Source: DTWD01 sp963662965 (lineage in GTDB: Bacteria; Acidobacteriota; Vicinamibacteria; Vicinamibacterales; UBA8438). From it: a DNA stretch of 64,000 bases. The notes under the pieces are model-generated. The model worked only from the letters and a program-made list of their open reading frames with translations. It searched no databases and had not been told where the DNA came from. The DNA lies in NCBI GenBank assembly GCA_963662965.1, contig OY759970.1, positions 186,001-250,000 on the forward strand, in the 5' to 3' direction. Of this stretch, positions 35,405-44,297 are shown in pieces; within the stretch, counting starts at the first letter, position 1; each line of letters opens with the position of its first letter. A program made the position numbers and the translations under genes.

Positions 35405-35775
35405 GGACTGGCCTCCTCGGATTGCGGCCCCGAGCTGGTCCGGGTGGGGGCGGACAGGACTGTGACGGGCCGTGAGTACAGCAGGCCCCTATTGGGTCAC
35501 GGCCATCCGGTCAGCTGGCTGCCGTACGAGTTGCCAGCGGGCGATGACCGACAGGTCAGTAGCCAGGACCGTAGGTCAGTCAAGTTGCGGGTCAGGCCAC
35601 CACCCGCCGGCATCCACCAGTGTCACCGAGCGACCTCGGCAGGCAGCGGAATGATGCTCACAGTCAAGTTGGGGCTGACGGCCGTTTTTGATGCCCAGCA
35701 TGGCGGGTTCGCGACGGGCTGGAGCCCAGTATCTTGGGGGTGGATCGACGAGCTTTTCGTCAACTTGACAATGCC
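35405..35775 (-). ncRNA. Candidate IS110 bridge-RNA region, copy 1
   Basis: The 371-base non-coding end 5' of the transposase. IS110 elements encode a bridge RNA here, with loops specifying target and donor. Sequence is well conserved with copy 2 (for example GGGTCACGGCC, CAGTATCTTGGGGG), including pairable blocks, while a few short stretches differ. Position and conservation support it; loops were not folded. Confidence 0.45.
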
Positions 35776-35800
35776 CTGGAAACAGATCGTCTACGAGCCG

Positions 35801-36361
35801 CTAAACGGCCCGCTCACCGACGCGCCCCGTCGATGTGGACGCTGGCCACGTGAGCGCGAGCAAGCCAGGAGCCCAGGCCAGCGCCCACATCGCACACTGC
35901 AGCAGGTAGTTGCGACCCTCCGCCGACGGCCGTCCCCAGAGGTTGTTGCGGACCAGTGCGAACGCAATGCCAGCGGCGACAGCGGCCACGACACCTCGCG
36001 TCGCAACCTCCTTCCAGCCCCTTCGATTCGGTGCCCGCGGCCATCGTCCGTCAAGGGCGGCTAACAGGAGCCACATAATCACCCAGGCACCTGGGATCGC
36101 CGTGCCGTAGGTGCGCGAATCCATCACGACGATGAGGACGTAGTAACTGAGGGCTCCGCCAAGACCGGCCAGCGTACCGAGCGGCAGCCCCTTGGCGAGG
36201 CGGCCGCTGGCCGCGCCGATCGCGCCGCCTACGGCCGTCAGCAGTAGCGCCCCGTGCACCAGACCCGCCACCATGGTGTGCCGCACTCCGATGGTGTACC
36301 AGATGAAGTCGCCGAGGGTTGCCGCGGCGGCGACGGCAACGATACCGGCAACAATAGTCAT
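35801..36361 (-). CDS. Multi-pass membrane protein of unknown function
   Basis: 186 residues with about five hydrophobic helices: TIVAGIVAVAAAATLGDFIW, VAGLVHGALLLTAVGGAIGA, LGTLAGLGGALSYYVLIVVM, AWVIMWLLLAAL and WALAWAPGLLALTW. Intact between two IS110 copies in the same orientation, hence likely cargo that survived. No family with known function recognised. The C-terminal 10 residues lie within 30 bases of the IS110 end, so the tail could be slightly altered. Confidence 0.65.
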   Translation of the reverse strand: MTIVAGIVAVAAAATLGDFIWYTIGVRHTMVAGLVHGALLLTAVGGAIGAASGRLAKGLPLGTLAGLGGALSYYVLIVVMDSRTYGTAIPGAWVIMWLLLAALDGRWPRAPNRRGWKEVATRGVVAAVAAGIAFALVRNNLWGRPSAEGRNYLLQCAMWALAWAPGLLALTWPASTSTGRVGERAV

Positions 36362-36501
36362 GTCAAGCTTCCGTCCTCAACGCGCTTGGGATTATGGGGG
36401 CCAGCGAGCTACCCTGGGGCCTGTGCTTCCTGGCGAACGCGGGCGCGTTGTTCCTGGGCACCGCCCGGGGCACTGACGCCCCTATATGTCAAGACACGCG
36501 T

Positions 36502-37587
36502 TCAGGCGGCCTGGATGAGCTCTTGGCGAGCGCGAAAATCGGTCATGACTCGCTGGTAGATCTCGCGAGCGAGAAAACGTTTCAGGCACCGGATGATCTC
36601 CCGTTTGGTTCGGCCGTCCGCCGTGCGGCGTGCGACGTAATCAACGGTCGGCTGATGGTACCGCATGCGGACGATGACGGCGCGATAAAGGGCGGCGTTG
36701 GCTTGGCGGTGGCCGCCCCGATTGAGCCGGTGCCGGCCGGTGGTCATCCCGGACGAGGCCGGGAGCGGACACGCACCGCAGAGCTTCGCGAAGGCGGCTT
36801 CCGAACGAATCCGGTCGGGATTGTCGCCGAAGACGATCAGCAGTTCGGCCGCGGTGTGGGCGCCCACACCGAAGCCCTCACGGAGGGTCGGTGATGTTTC
36901 GGTCGTGAGGCGCGCGAGGTGCTGGTCGTGTATCGCCATTTCCTCGGTGAGAGCCATCCAGCGGCGGGCGAGGGCCCGGAGGGTGTACTTGGCGGACGCG
37001 GTGGGCGTGTCGATGGGGCCCGGTCGGAGTCCGGCGCAGCGCGTGAGCAGGCCGTGATCGGTGAGGTCGTGGAGGGCTTCTCGCAGTGCCGGCGGGGCGT
37101 GCACGACGATCTGCTTCAGCGTGTTCATCGCCGTGGTGCGCGCCTTCACTGCGGTGTCCCGCGTGATCTTCAGCTGGCGCATCATCTCGACGGCACCGTC
37201 CGCGGTCTTCGGGATGGCCGTCGACTGCCCCGCCAGTACGGACCGCGCGGCGACCTCCGCGTCGAGGGTGTCGGACTTGCCGGCGGCACGTCGCGTGCGC
37301 CGGTCGCCCCGATTCACTTCTACAACCCGATGCCCCGCGCGGCGCACCGCACGTGCCAGGCCGGCGCCATCGCTGCCGGTGCCTTCGATGCCGAACGCGT
37401 CAATCCGCCCGTGGGTCTCGGCCCACGTGATCAGCGCCTGGTAGCCGCCCGAATCAACAACGAACGCGTGATCGCGGAGACGGATCCCCCAGCTGTCGAT
37501 CGCCACCGCGACGTGGACGTGCTTATGCGTATCAACGCCGACGATCACCGTCCGCGCATCAGGCGGCGTGGGTATGCGGTTGGTCAC
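36502..37587 (-). CDS. IS110 transposase (DEDD RuvC-like)
   Basis: 361 residues, full length. RuvC-like domain: Asp in VIVGVDTHKHVHV, Glu in GIEGTGSDGAG, Asp pair in AGKSDTLDAEVAAR. The C-terminal Tnp domain with the catalytic serine region is ACPLPASSGMTTGRHRLNRG. IS110 transposases act with a bridge RNA made from the adjacent non-coding end, here 37588-37956. No defect seen; likely functional. Confidence 0.88.
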   Translation of the reverse strand: MTNRIPTPPDARTVIVGVDTHKHVHVAVAIDSWGIRLRDHAFVVDSGGYQALITWAETHGRIDAFGIEGTGSDGAGLARAVRRAGHRVVEVNRGDRRTRRAAGKSDTLDAEVAARSVLAGQSTAIPKTADGAVEMMRQLKITRDTAVKARTTAMNTLKQIVVHAPPALREALHDLTDHGLLTRCAGLRPGPIDTPTASAKYTLRALARRWMALTEEMAIHDQHLARLTTETSPTLREGFGVGAHTAAELLIVFGDNPDRIRSEAAFAKLCGACPLPASSGMTTGRHRLNRGGHRQANAALYRAVIVRMRYHQPTVDYVARRTADGRTKREIIRCLKRFLAREIYQRVMTDFRARQELIQAA

Positions 37588-37956
37588 AGGTATACCTCCT
37601 CGGGTTGCGGCCCGAGCTGGCCCGGATGGGCGGACAGGACTGTGACGGGCCGTGGGTGCAGCAGGCCCCTATTGGGTCACGGCCCATCCGGTCAGCTGGC
37701 CGCCGTACGAGTGGCCGGTGGGCGATGACCGACAGATCAGTAGCCAGGACCAAAGGTCAGTCAAGTTAAGGGTCAGGCCACCGCTCACCGGCACCCACCG
37801 GTGTCACGAAGCGACCCCGACAGGCAGGGGGATCATGCTCACAGTCAAGTTGAGGCTGGCGGCCGTTTTTGATGCCCAACATGGCGGGTTCGCGACGGGC
37901 TGGAGCCCAGTATCTTGGGGGTCAACCGACAAGCTTTTCGTCAACTTGACAATGCC
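37588..37956 (-). ncRNA. Candidate IS110 bridge-RNA region, copy 2
   Basis: 369-base non-coding end upstream of the intact transposase, colinear with 35405-35775. In this family the bridge RNA carries target- and donor-binding loops; the donor loop should match the IS end/core. Differences from copy 1 are scattered single bases. Exact RNA ends cannot be set by eye. Confidence 0.48.
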
Positions 37957-38021
37957 ATCTGGAGTGCCGGCAGCTCTTCGGCGAGATGTCCGCCGGGATA
38001 GTTGGCTGGGACGATCAACAC
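37957..38021 (-). pseudogene. 5' fragment of a gene following the TrlF-like gene, cut by IS110
   Basis: From GTG 38021 the frame reads LIVPANYPGGHLAEELPALQ and then enters the IS110 end at 37956. GAGA lies just upstream and it starts 10 bases after the TrlF-like stop, so it was the next gene of the same operon. Too short to identify. Confidence 0.45.
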
Positions 38022-38031
38022 GGAGAGTCTC

Positions 38032-39501
38032 CTAAAACCCGTACTTCGCTTTCCGCAGATGAAAGGCCGCCTCGCCGCCTTCCATGATTTTCTTGATGGC
38101 CTCTCGGACCCCAGGGATGTCGATCGCACCCTCGCCAACAATGGTTCCGCGCGATTGGTCACCGGCCATCCGATAATCACACCACGCCACGAGTTCCGCG
38201 TCCCCGTTTACCACCAGATTGGCGTTGTGGCTCGCAAAAATCAGCTGGCGATTCTGCTTCGCCTGCCAAACCCGTCCGACTATTTCCAGCATCACCGGAT
38301 TATCCAGATCCTCTTCCGGTTGGTCGATGATCAGCGGTGGCCCGGCCTGATTCAGAAGCGTCTTGAGGAGTGCTGTCGCCTGCTGCCCCGCGGACGCGTT
38401 GCGAAACGGAATGTACTCACCCTCGCGGGTACGGTACTCAAACACCGGGGCGCTCTTGACCGGTGTCAATGATAGCGCCAGCCACTCCTCCGACTTCAGG
38501 CGCCCCGCAAGGCGGTCCTGTTCACCAGTTGTCAGACCGCAAGCTGCTAGGCTCGGTGTCTCCGGCCGACGGTTCGCGCCCTCGCGGTCGACGTCGAAAA
38601 CCGCGAGCTTCTCAAGATCCAGTAGCAAGTCATTCCATTGAGCGGTGGGGTCTGGCGAGTTTGTGATCGACTCTCCGAGCGTGTCGAGCTTCCCTCCCTG
38701 GACGCGAGAACCCGAAAGTGACTGGCGCAGCATGTCAACAAAACCGCTCGGGTCCGCAAACCTGCGCACCTGCGCCCGGATTGCGCCGTCGGCGCAGGTT
38801 GTCAGCGCTGCGCATTGTTGATCACGGAGGTCGTCACGCTCCGAGAGCAATTCCTGCCAGGAGGTTCGTTCGGCCACATACGTTGATTCGGCGGTAGCCA
38901 GAGCCCGCAGCTCCTCGTCACCTCGGGCTATTTCACGGGCATGCTTGCCTATCTGCTCATCTATGTCCTTGAGCTGTTTCATTTTCTCACTGTACGCCGA
39001 TGACTGCTGAACAGCGGCCTCATAGGCGGTCTTCACCTGAGCGAGCCGTTCCGACCATCTGCGCCAAGGACTTGCCGCGTCCATTTCTTCGGTGGGAGCC
39101 GCGATGGCCGAGGCCCGTGCGATCAGACCATCGAGGCTCGCCGTCGCGTCGGCCAAGAACAACCGGTATTCTTCATGCGCTGCAGTCAGGATAGAACCTT
39201 CAGGTTCCGCCGGCGGCTCCTCAAGTTGTTCAAGATACGAGTTGACCGTTCCGCGAAGTGAGGACGCCCTCTCGTTGAGGGTCACAATACCGTCGCGCCA
39301 GAGCTGAACGGAACGGTCCGCCATGTCGAAACGCTTCCCTCGATCGAGGACTTCTTTCTCTTCATCTGACAGACCCGTCAGTGAGGCTCGAAGCGCACTC
39401 GCCTGCTCGGACAGGGACTTCTCTTCAAGCCTACGTAGCTGAACCGTCTGGGCTATTGCGCGTTGACGAAGCGTGGCGTTGGTGCGCGGATGCGGGCAGG
39501 C
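38032..39501 (-). pseudogene. TrlF-like AAA/SMC-type ATPase, C-terminal part
   Basis: An open frame of 489 codons from a point cut at about 39501 to the stop at 38032; the first ATG (39324) is deep in the coiled coil. It contains long helices (LEEKSLSEQASALRASLTGL, EKMKQLKDIDEQIGKHAREI), the ABC signature-like NASAGQQATALLKTLL, Walker B LIIDQPEEDLDN, the H-loop IFASHNANLVVNGD and the family tail GGEAAFHLRKAKYGF. The N-terminal Walker A and any PHP domain are missing, replaced by an IS5 remnant. TrlF-like ATPases are widespread and associated with defence loci; here it cannot be functional. Confidence 0.7.
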
Positions 39502-39527
39502 CTACGCGCTTCAAACCGTCGAGCCCG

Positions 39528-40472
39528 TCACCTACCGATGCGGTACGAGACGGGTCTGCCAAGCTCGGTCATCCGGTTCAGAACGTGACACGCGAGCACG
39601 GCCTCACGCCGTTGCCCCGATGAACTGCGTGCCCGAAGACAGTCGCCGACGATCGACGTGTACCGGACGAACGCATGCTCCACGCGCGCGTGCTGATGGG
39701 AACCAGACGCCTTCGTCCACCGTCGCCGGCCGAGCGCCTTCACCCTCCTGATCGTCCGATCGCGGGCACCTGATCGGGCGCCCCGTCGAGACAACGACGC
39801 GGTCTTGGTCGGCGGCACCACGACCCGCGCCCCTCGCGCACCGGCCGCACCCTAGCACGCGCGCGTGTCGGAGGCCGGATCCGCCGTCACTCTGGTGAGG
39901 TGTCCCTCCACCTCGTCGACCAGACTGATCCCCGTAATCGCGTCCTCGGCCGTCGGCTCAGTCAGCGCGCAGGCCACGATCACACGGGACCCGTCCACGC
40001 CGAGATGGAGCTTCCTCCAGCCGCGTCGCCCTCGGCCCCCATGTGTCGCCGCGGCCCACGCACCTTCGCCGACGATGGACAGTCCGGTGCTGTCAACGAT
40101 GAGGTGCCGGCTGGTGCCCGGGCGGGCGCGCCGAAGCGCGAGGGCGAGATGCTGACCGCGTCGCGAGAGCGTGGTGTGATCGGGTGCCGTGAGATCGACG
40201 CCCAGCATCCCGAAGATCGAGGTCAAGACGCCCTCGGTCTGACGCAACGGTCAGTGGAAGATGAGACTGAACGTTAGGGCGGTTTCGATGGCGAGATCGG
40301 CATACTGGAGTTGCCCGCTCCGCCTGCCGACGCCAGCCGCTGCCCACGTGGCGATCGCGTCAGGCGTGAGCCAGAGGGTGACGTCGCCTCGCCGCACGAG
40401 GGCTCGGTCGTACTCGGCCCAGTTCCCGACGCGATACGTTGTCGTGTACTTCGGATGCACTCTCGACTTCAC
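39528..40472 (-). pseudogene. IS5-family transposase, multiply frameshifted
   Basis: Three pieces in order on the minus strand: N terminus 40472-40251 (KSRVHPKYTTTYRVGNWAEY), middle 40247-39852 (RQTEGVLTSIFGMLG, LIVDSTGLSIVGEG, LHLGVDGSRVIVACALTEPT) and C terminus about 39821-39528 (RDRTIRRVKALGRRRW, VEHAFVRYTSIVGD). The breaks are short frameshifts. Same IS5 type as 26462-28413. It borders the truncated TrlF-like gene. Confidence 0.75.
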
Positions 40473-40512
40473 AGCGAGATCATGACCCGCCGGCGGTCGC
40501 GATGGTCAACAT

Positions 40513-40557
40513 GCCGGCCACTGCTCGCCCACCGCGCTGAATCAGCGCACCAACGCC
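40513..40557. repeat. 45-bp repeat, copy 2
   Basis: Exact copy of 22742-22786. On its right it joins the truncated spmB frame at 40558; on its left is the flank of the IS5 remnant. Confidence 0.6.
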
Positions 40558-40558
40558 G

Positions 40559-40810
40559 TCCGGCTCGGGCGCGTACGGCATTCTCGCATCGATCATCCAG
40601 GACCCGACCATCGGACCGGACAGCTACACCGGCTATCTTGTGAGCACCTTCCAGGGGTCGACCGAAACGACCTTCTACGTGCTGGCCGTCTACTACGGTG
40701 CCGTCCAGGTTCGCCGGATCCGACACACATTGGCCGCCGCCCTGACCGCCGACGTGGCCGGCATCGGCGGGGCCGTCATCGCCTGCAGCTACCTCTACGG
40801 CGGCCAGTAG
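40559..40810 (+). pseudogene. SpmB-like (nucleoside recognition domain) C-terminal fragment
   Basis: An 83-codon open frame without a start reads SGAYGILASIIQDPTIGPDS, STFQGSTETTFYVLAVYYGA, VQVRRIRHTLAAALTADVAG and a hydrophobic tail to TAG at 40808. GSTETTFYVLAVYFG is the hallmark of SpmB/nucleoside-recognition membrane proteins (spore maturation B in Bacillus; also in non-sporulating bacteria, unknown role). The N-terminal half was lost at the 45-bp repeat. Confidence 0.75.
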
Positions 40811-40907
40811 TTCCGGGGTCGTCTGCGGTGAGCTCCCGGCCGGGCCGCCGCACGAAGGAGCCAGGTGATTGACCCCCAACGTATCGGTACACCACACTCG
40901 GATGACC

Positions 40908-41073
40908 GGTGCTTCCGCCATCAACTGTTGCTACCCCGCCCTTATCTCGTTCTAACCAAACCGCTTAGACTAGATATTCAGTGCCAGAGAGGTGCCAGCG
41001 TCAAAATCGGCTGGAAGTATCTGGATGATTAGGGCTTAAGCTCTCTTCACCAACACTTGATGACGGAAGCACC
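40908..41073. mobile_element. MITE (166 bp) related to the IS1-like element at 61569
   Basis: Terminal inverted repeats of 23 bp with two mismatches, starting GGTGCTTCCG. The right 23 bases are identical to the right end of the 1200-bp IS1-like element at 61569-62768 and the left differs by one base. No coding capacity inside. It ends 6 bases before a TATAAA and 28 bases before the glutamate dehydrogenase start, so it forms the upstream region of that gene. Confidence 0.82.
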
Positions 41074-41100
41074 TATAAAATGGCCCGAACAAGGTACGAC

Positions 41101-42465
41101 ATGATGACAAGCTCGACCGCCAAGCCAGAGAGGAACGAAGAGCTCAATCCGTTCGCGATCGCGCAGCGCCAGTGCGACAACGCGGCCCGATACCTGCCCG
41201 CGCTCGAGCCCGGACTCTTCGAGTTCCTGAAACGGCCCGACAAACTGACCATCGTGGAGTTCCCGGTCGCTACGAGCTCTGGAAAGGTCCAGAACTTCGT
41301 AGGGTACAGGTGCATCCATAGCCGGAGCCGCGGCCCCGGCAAGGGTGGCATCCGATATCATCCCGACGTTACGGCCGACGAAGTTCGAGCTCTCGCTTCG
41401 TGGATGACCTGGAAGTGCGCGATCGTGGGCGTCCCATTCGGCGGAGCCAAAGGCGGTGTGGTTTGTGACCCCAAGGGGCTCAGCTCCGAAGATCTCGATC
41501 ACATCACGCGTCGCTACGTCGCCGAGCTAGGCGACAACATCGGACCCTACACCGACATCCTGGCGCCCGACGTGAACACGAACGCTCGGATCATGGCGCT
41601 GATCTACGACACCTACGATATGATGCACAAAGGCGAGAACAACCTCGGCGTCGTCACGGGCAAGCCCGTGCACATGGGTGGGTCCCTCGGCAGGGAAGAG
41701 GCCACGGCCAGGGGCGGGCTCTTCACCACCCTACGTGCGCTCTCCCACGGCATACTCTCAGGCTCGACGGACCTGCAGAGGCTCTCGGTCGTCATTCAGG
41801 GATTCGGTAACGTCGGAGGGATCGCCGCCACACTGTTCCACGAGGCCGGCGCTCGGATCGTCGCCGTGAGTGACACTCGGGGTGGTGTCCATTGCGCGGA
41901 CGGCATCGACCCGGCCGTCGCCCACCGGCACAAGCGCGAGACGGGTTCGCTGAAGGGTCTGGCGGGCTGCCAGGACGTGACCAACGAAGAGTTGCTGACG
42001 TTACCATGCGACATCCTGATCCCCGCAGCTCTAGAGAATCAGCTCAGGGGCGACAACGCGAGCGACGTCCAGGCGCGGATGATCGTGGAACTAGCCAACG
42101 GCCCGACCACACCTGAGGCCGACTCGGTCTTCCACGAACGAGAGATCTCGGTTCTGCCCGACATCCTCGCCAACGCTGGCGGCGTGACCATCAGCTACTA
42201 CGAGTGGGTGCAGAACAACGAGAACGAGCAGTGGGACGAAGACGAAGTGAACGGCAAACTCAAGCGGATCATGACTAAGGCTTCCGACGACGTCATCGAA
42301 AAGCGGACCGAGATCAACGGCTCCTTGGTGGACTTGGAGACTGAGCGGCAGCGCCTGGGTCGGGATGGCGATCCATTGGACCCTGTCGATCTACGGACAG
42401 CAGCGTTCGTCCTGGCTGTTGAGAGGGTGGCGCGGGTGGCGCTCGATCGAGGGATCTGGCCGTAG
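41101..42465 (+). CDS. Glu/Leu/Phe/Val dehydrogenase family protein, probably glutamate dehydrogenase
   Basis: Reversible oxidative deamination of glutamate to 2-oxoglutarate linking carbon and nitrogen metabolism. 454 residues from ATG 41101; GPGKGGIRYHPDV and the catalytic-lysine segment VGVPFGGAKGGVVCDP are intact, with the Rossmann motif VVIQGFGNVGGIAA and the C-terminal PDILANAGGVTISYYEWVQN. ATG 41101 has AAGG seven bases upstream; ATG 41080 is in frame but overlaps a likely -10 box (TATAAA, 41074-41079). The MITE ends at 41073, so the native promoter has probably been replaced or displaced. Confidence 0.9.
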   Translation: MMTSSTAKPERNEELNPFAIAQRQCDNAARYLPALEPGLFEFLKRPDKLTIVEFPVATSSGKVQNFVGYRCIHSRSRGPGKGGIRYHPDVTADEVRALASWMTWKCAIVGVPFGGAKGGVVCDPKGLSSEDLDHITRRYVAELGDNIGPYTDILAPDVNTNARIMALIYDTYDMMHKGENNLGVVTGKPVHMGGSLGREEATARGGLFTTLRALSHGILSGSTDLQRLSVVIQGFGNVGGIAATLFHEAGARIVAVSDTRGGVHCADGIDPAVAHRHKRETGSLKGLAGCQDVTNEELLTLPCDILIPAALENQLRGDNASDVQARMIVELANGPTTPEADSVFHEREISVLPDILANAGGVTISYYEWVQNNENEQWDEDEVNGKLKRIMTKASDDVIEKRTEINGSLVDLETERQRLGRDGDPLDPVDLRTAAFVLAVERVARVALDRGIWP

Positions 42466-42526
42466 ACGATAGTCCGCAATCACCAGGCTCGTGTTTCCGG
42501 TGCAACCCCGTTCTCGAGCACCTTCC

Positions 42527-42639
42527 ATTCCTGAGTGGGCGGTCACCCGGCGCTCGATGCCGGCCGCCTCGGCCGCGGCCGTAAACCGTAGCCCGATCAT
42601 CTGCGCCGAGAGCGGGACCACGCGGTTGGCGGTAGCAAT
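42527..42639 (-). pseudogene. Tyrosine recombinase (integrase) fragment
   Basis: About 38 codons on the minus strand read RVVPLSAQMIGLRFTAAAEA and GIERRVTAHSG, resembling the segment before and at the HxxR catalytic box of XerC-like tyrosine recombinases (the box is degraded). No other part of the gene is near. It lies between glutamate dehydrogenase and an IS110 fragment. The remaining gap 42466-42763 holds nothing else recognisable. Confidence 0.45.
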
Positions 42640-42763
42640 GCGGGGAGCGCCCCGGCCGGTGTCTGGTTCAGGTCCGTAATCCGGTGCTGGGTCTGCGCTG
42701 TGACTGTTGCCGATGTGTCTGCGGCCGGCTGCATTTACCCGGTACTCCTGAGAAACTGGCTCC

Positions 42764-43198
42764 CTACACAACGAGACCGGTACTGGCTTCGACGAGTTCA
42801 AAGCCGAGTGATGTCGCGCGTTTGCGGAGGCCGCGGAGGATGCGTGTGCGCTGGCGCGTGTCGTACTCGGCCGCGGATGTGTGATGGTAGGGCATGTTGT
42901 ATTTGAGCATGCGGTAGACGAGCAGGGCGAGCTTACGAGCGGTCGCCGTCATGGCAGTGGGCTTGTCTGTGCGAGCGGCCAGCCTGCGGTAGAACGCCCC
43001 GAGCGCGTGGTCGCCCCGAACGAGGGCCATGGCCGCGAGGCGGAGGATCTTGGCGGCTCGGTTCGCGGACGGCTGCGTGCGAGACCCGAGCAGCTTCCCA
43101 CCCGAGATCTTGTTGTTCGGCGCCAGCGTGAGCCAGGAGGCCAAATGGTGCTCGGTCGGCCAGCAGCGCATATCGACACCGATCTCGGAGATCAGCCC
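42764..43198 (-). pseudogene. IS110/IS1111-type transposase, C-terminal fragment
   Basis: About 145 codons: SEIGVDMRCWPTEHHLASWL, APNNKISGGKLLGSRTQPSA, FYRRLAARTDKPTAMTATAR and KLALLVYRMLKYN, the C-terminal Tnp domain of a second IS110-type family distinct from 36502. The RuvC-like N-terminal half is missing at 43198. Confidence 0.7.
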
Positions 43199-43387
43199 GT
43201 CGAGGATGTTCTGGCCTGTGTCATCGTGTTGCTCCGGCCGGCGCTCGTGCCGGCGTGTCTGCGCTGGGCCACCCCGCGTGATGGCCCGTGGGCACCCGTT
43301 GCGTGCCGGCCAGGCACGAGGCACACAGAGCGGAGAGGCACAAAAACAAGAACCAAGGAATCGCGAAATGTCCGGAGACATTCAGCG

Positions 43388-43915
43388 TCAGAGTGGGCGT
43401 GTTCGAGGCCGCCCAGGGCAGCCCTTCCGGAGGGGACGCTCGAGCGCATGTGCAAGCCGGCGGACGGCGACACGAACGGCGGCCTGACGGCTGGGGTCAC
43501 CCGCGAGGGTCCCGTATCCTTCGTGCCGCATGTGGTACCGCACCCACCAGTGGAACAGCTCGGCCTCTTGGATCTTGCTCGTGGGTGTCGGCGTGAATCC
43601 TCGGTACTGGGGGACTGTTCGGCGTCGCCACGAACGCCGGTGCCCCCAGCCGTTCTCAGGAAGCACGGGTGCCCACTGCCGACTGGCCCGCATGGTCGGG
43701 GCCTGGCGCCAGACACGCACGGTGCGGTGCATGGTGCGCGTGATCCACAGCTTATCAAGCTGCCACCGCGTGGCGCATGCGTCGATGTCACGCCGAATCT
43801 GGTCTGGATCGCTCTGGTCGGCGATCGTGTGCAGGTCCTCCATGATCGCGGGCACGTGCTCGCGCACGAGGCGGAGGACGTGATGACGGAAGTCAGAACG
43901 CGACCAAGGGAACAC
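43388..43915 (-). CDS. Hypothetical protein, possibly remnant
   Basis: A 175-codon frame from ATG 43915: RSDFRHHVLRLVREHVPAIM, DQIRRDIDACATRWQLDKLW, SKIQEAELFHWWVRYHMRHE and a basic C terminus. The helical, well-mixed composition looks like protein rather than a shadow, but a competing frame (43192-43926) overlaps and I know no family. It lies between the IS110 fragment and the tRNA-Arg 3' repeat. Confidence 0.35.
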   Translation of the reverse strand: MFPWSRSDFRHHVLRLVREHVPAIMEDLHTIADQSDPDQIRRDIDACATRWQLDKLWITRTMHRTVRVWRQAPTMRASRQWAPVLPENGWGHRRSWRRRTVPQYRGFTPTPTSKIQEAELFHWWVRYHMRHEGYGTLAGDPSRQAAVRVAVRRLAHALERPLRKGCPGRPRTRPL

Positions 43916-44097
43916 GGGCTCCTCATGGCCGGCTCCGGGTTGCGGTCGGCACGTTCACGTGATCGTCGCGGCGATCGGTTATCGCGTGCGAGGCGATGAG
44001 ACGGCGAAGTGCGGCAAAAATCGGCGTGAATGCGCGAGATCCAGACGATCGAAGCGACGTGGTTGATAACCGGCTCTTGATAACCGATCCGACACAG

Positions 44098-44149
44098 GGC
44101 CTTCTAAGCCGAGGGTCGCAGGTTCGAATCCTGCCGGGCGCGCCATTTC
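44098..44149 (+). repeat. 3' half of tRNA-Arg(UCU), 52-bp exact repeat (candidate att site)
   Basis: Identical over 52 bases to 51656-51707: from the anticodon loop (CCTTCTAAG) through the whole T-arm, acceptor 3' strand, CCA and four bases beyond. The 5' half is absent. Such 3' tRNA duplications are the normal footprint of integrative elements. Confidence 0.85.
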
Positions 44150-44297
44150 TCGCCGGATTCTGCCGACTGCGCAGGCTGGTGACCACTCCTGCGGTCACTT
44201 CTCGTCGTTCCAACCGGTCACATCGCACCGACGACTAGCGTGCTGAAGTACGGGTAGACAGCTTCCACTTCACTTTCAGCGCCATCGACGGCATGGT

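Larger units (their letters stand above)
34289..35775 (-). mobile_element. IS110-family element, copy 1 (transposase broken)
   Basis: 1487 bp, defined by identity with copy 2 at 36474-37956: both run from TGACGCCCCTATATGTCAAG to GTCAACTTGACAATGCC. No target duplication or inverted repeats, as usual for IS110. Confidence 0.8.
36474..37956 (-). mobile_element. IS110-family element, copy 2 (intact)
   Basis: 1483 bp with the same ends as copy 1. The left flank (37957) is the coding sequence of a small truncated gene, showing the insertion point on that side. Confidence 0.85.
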
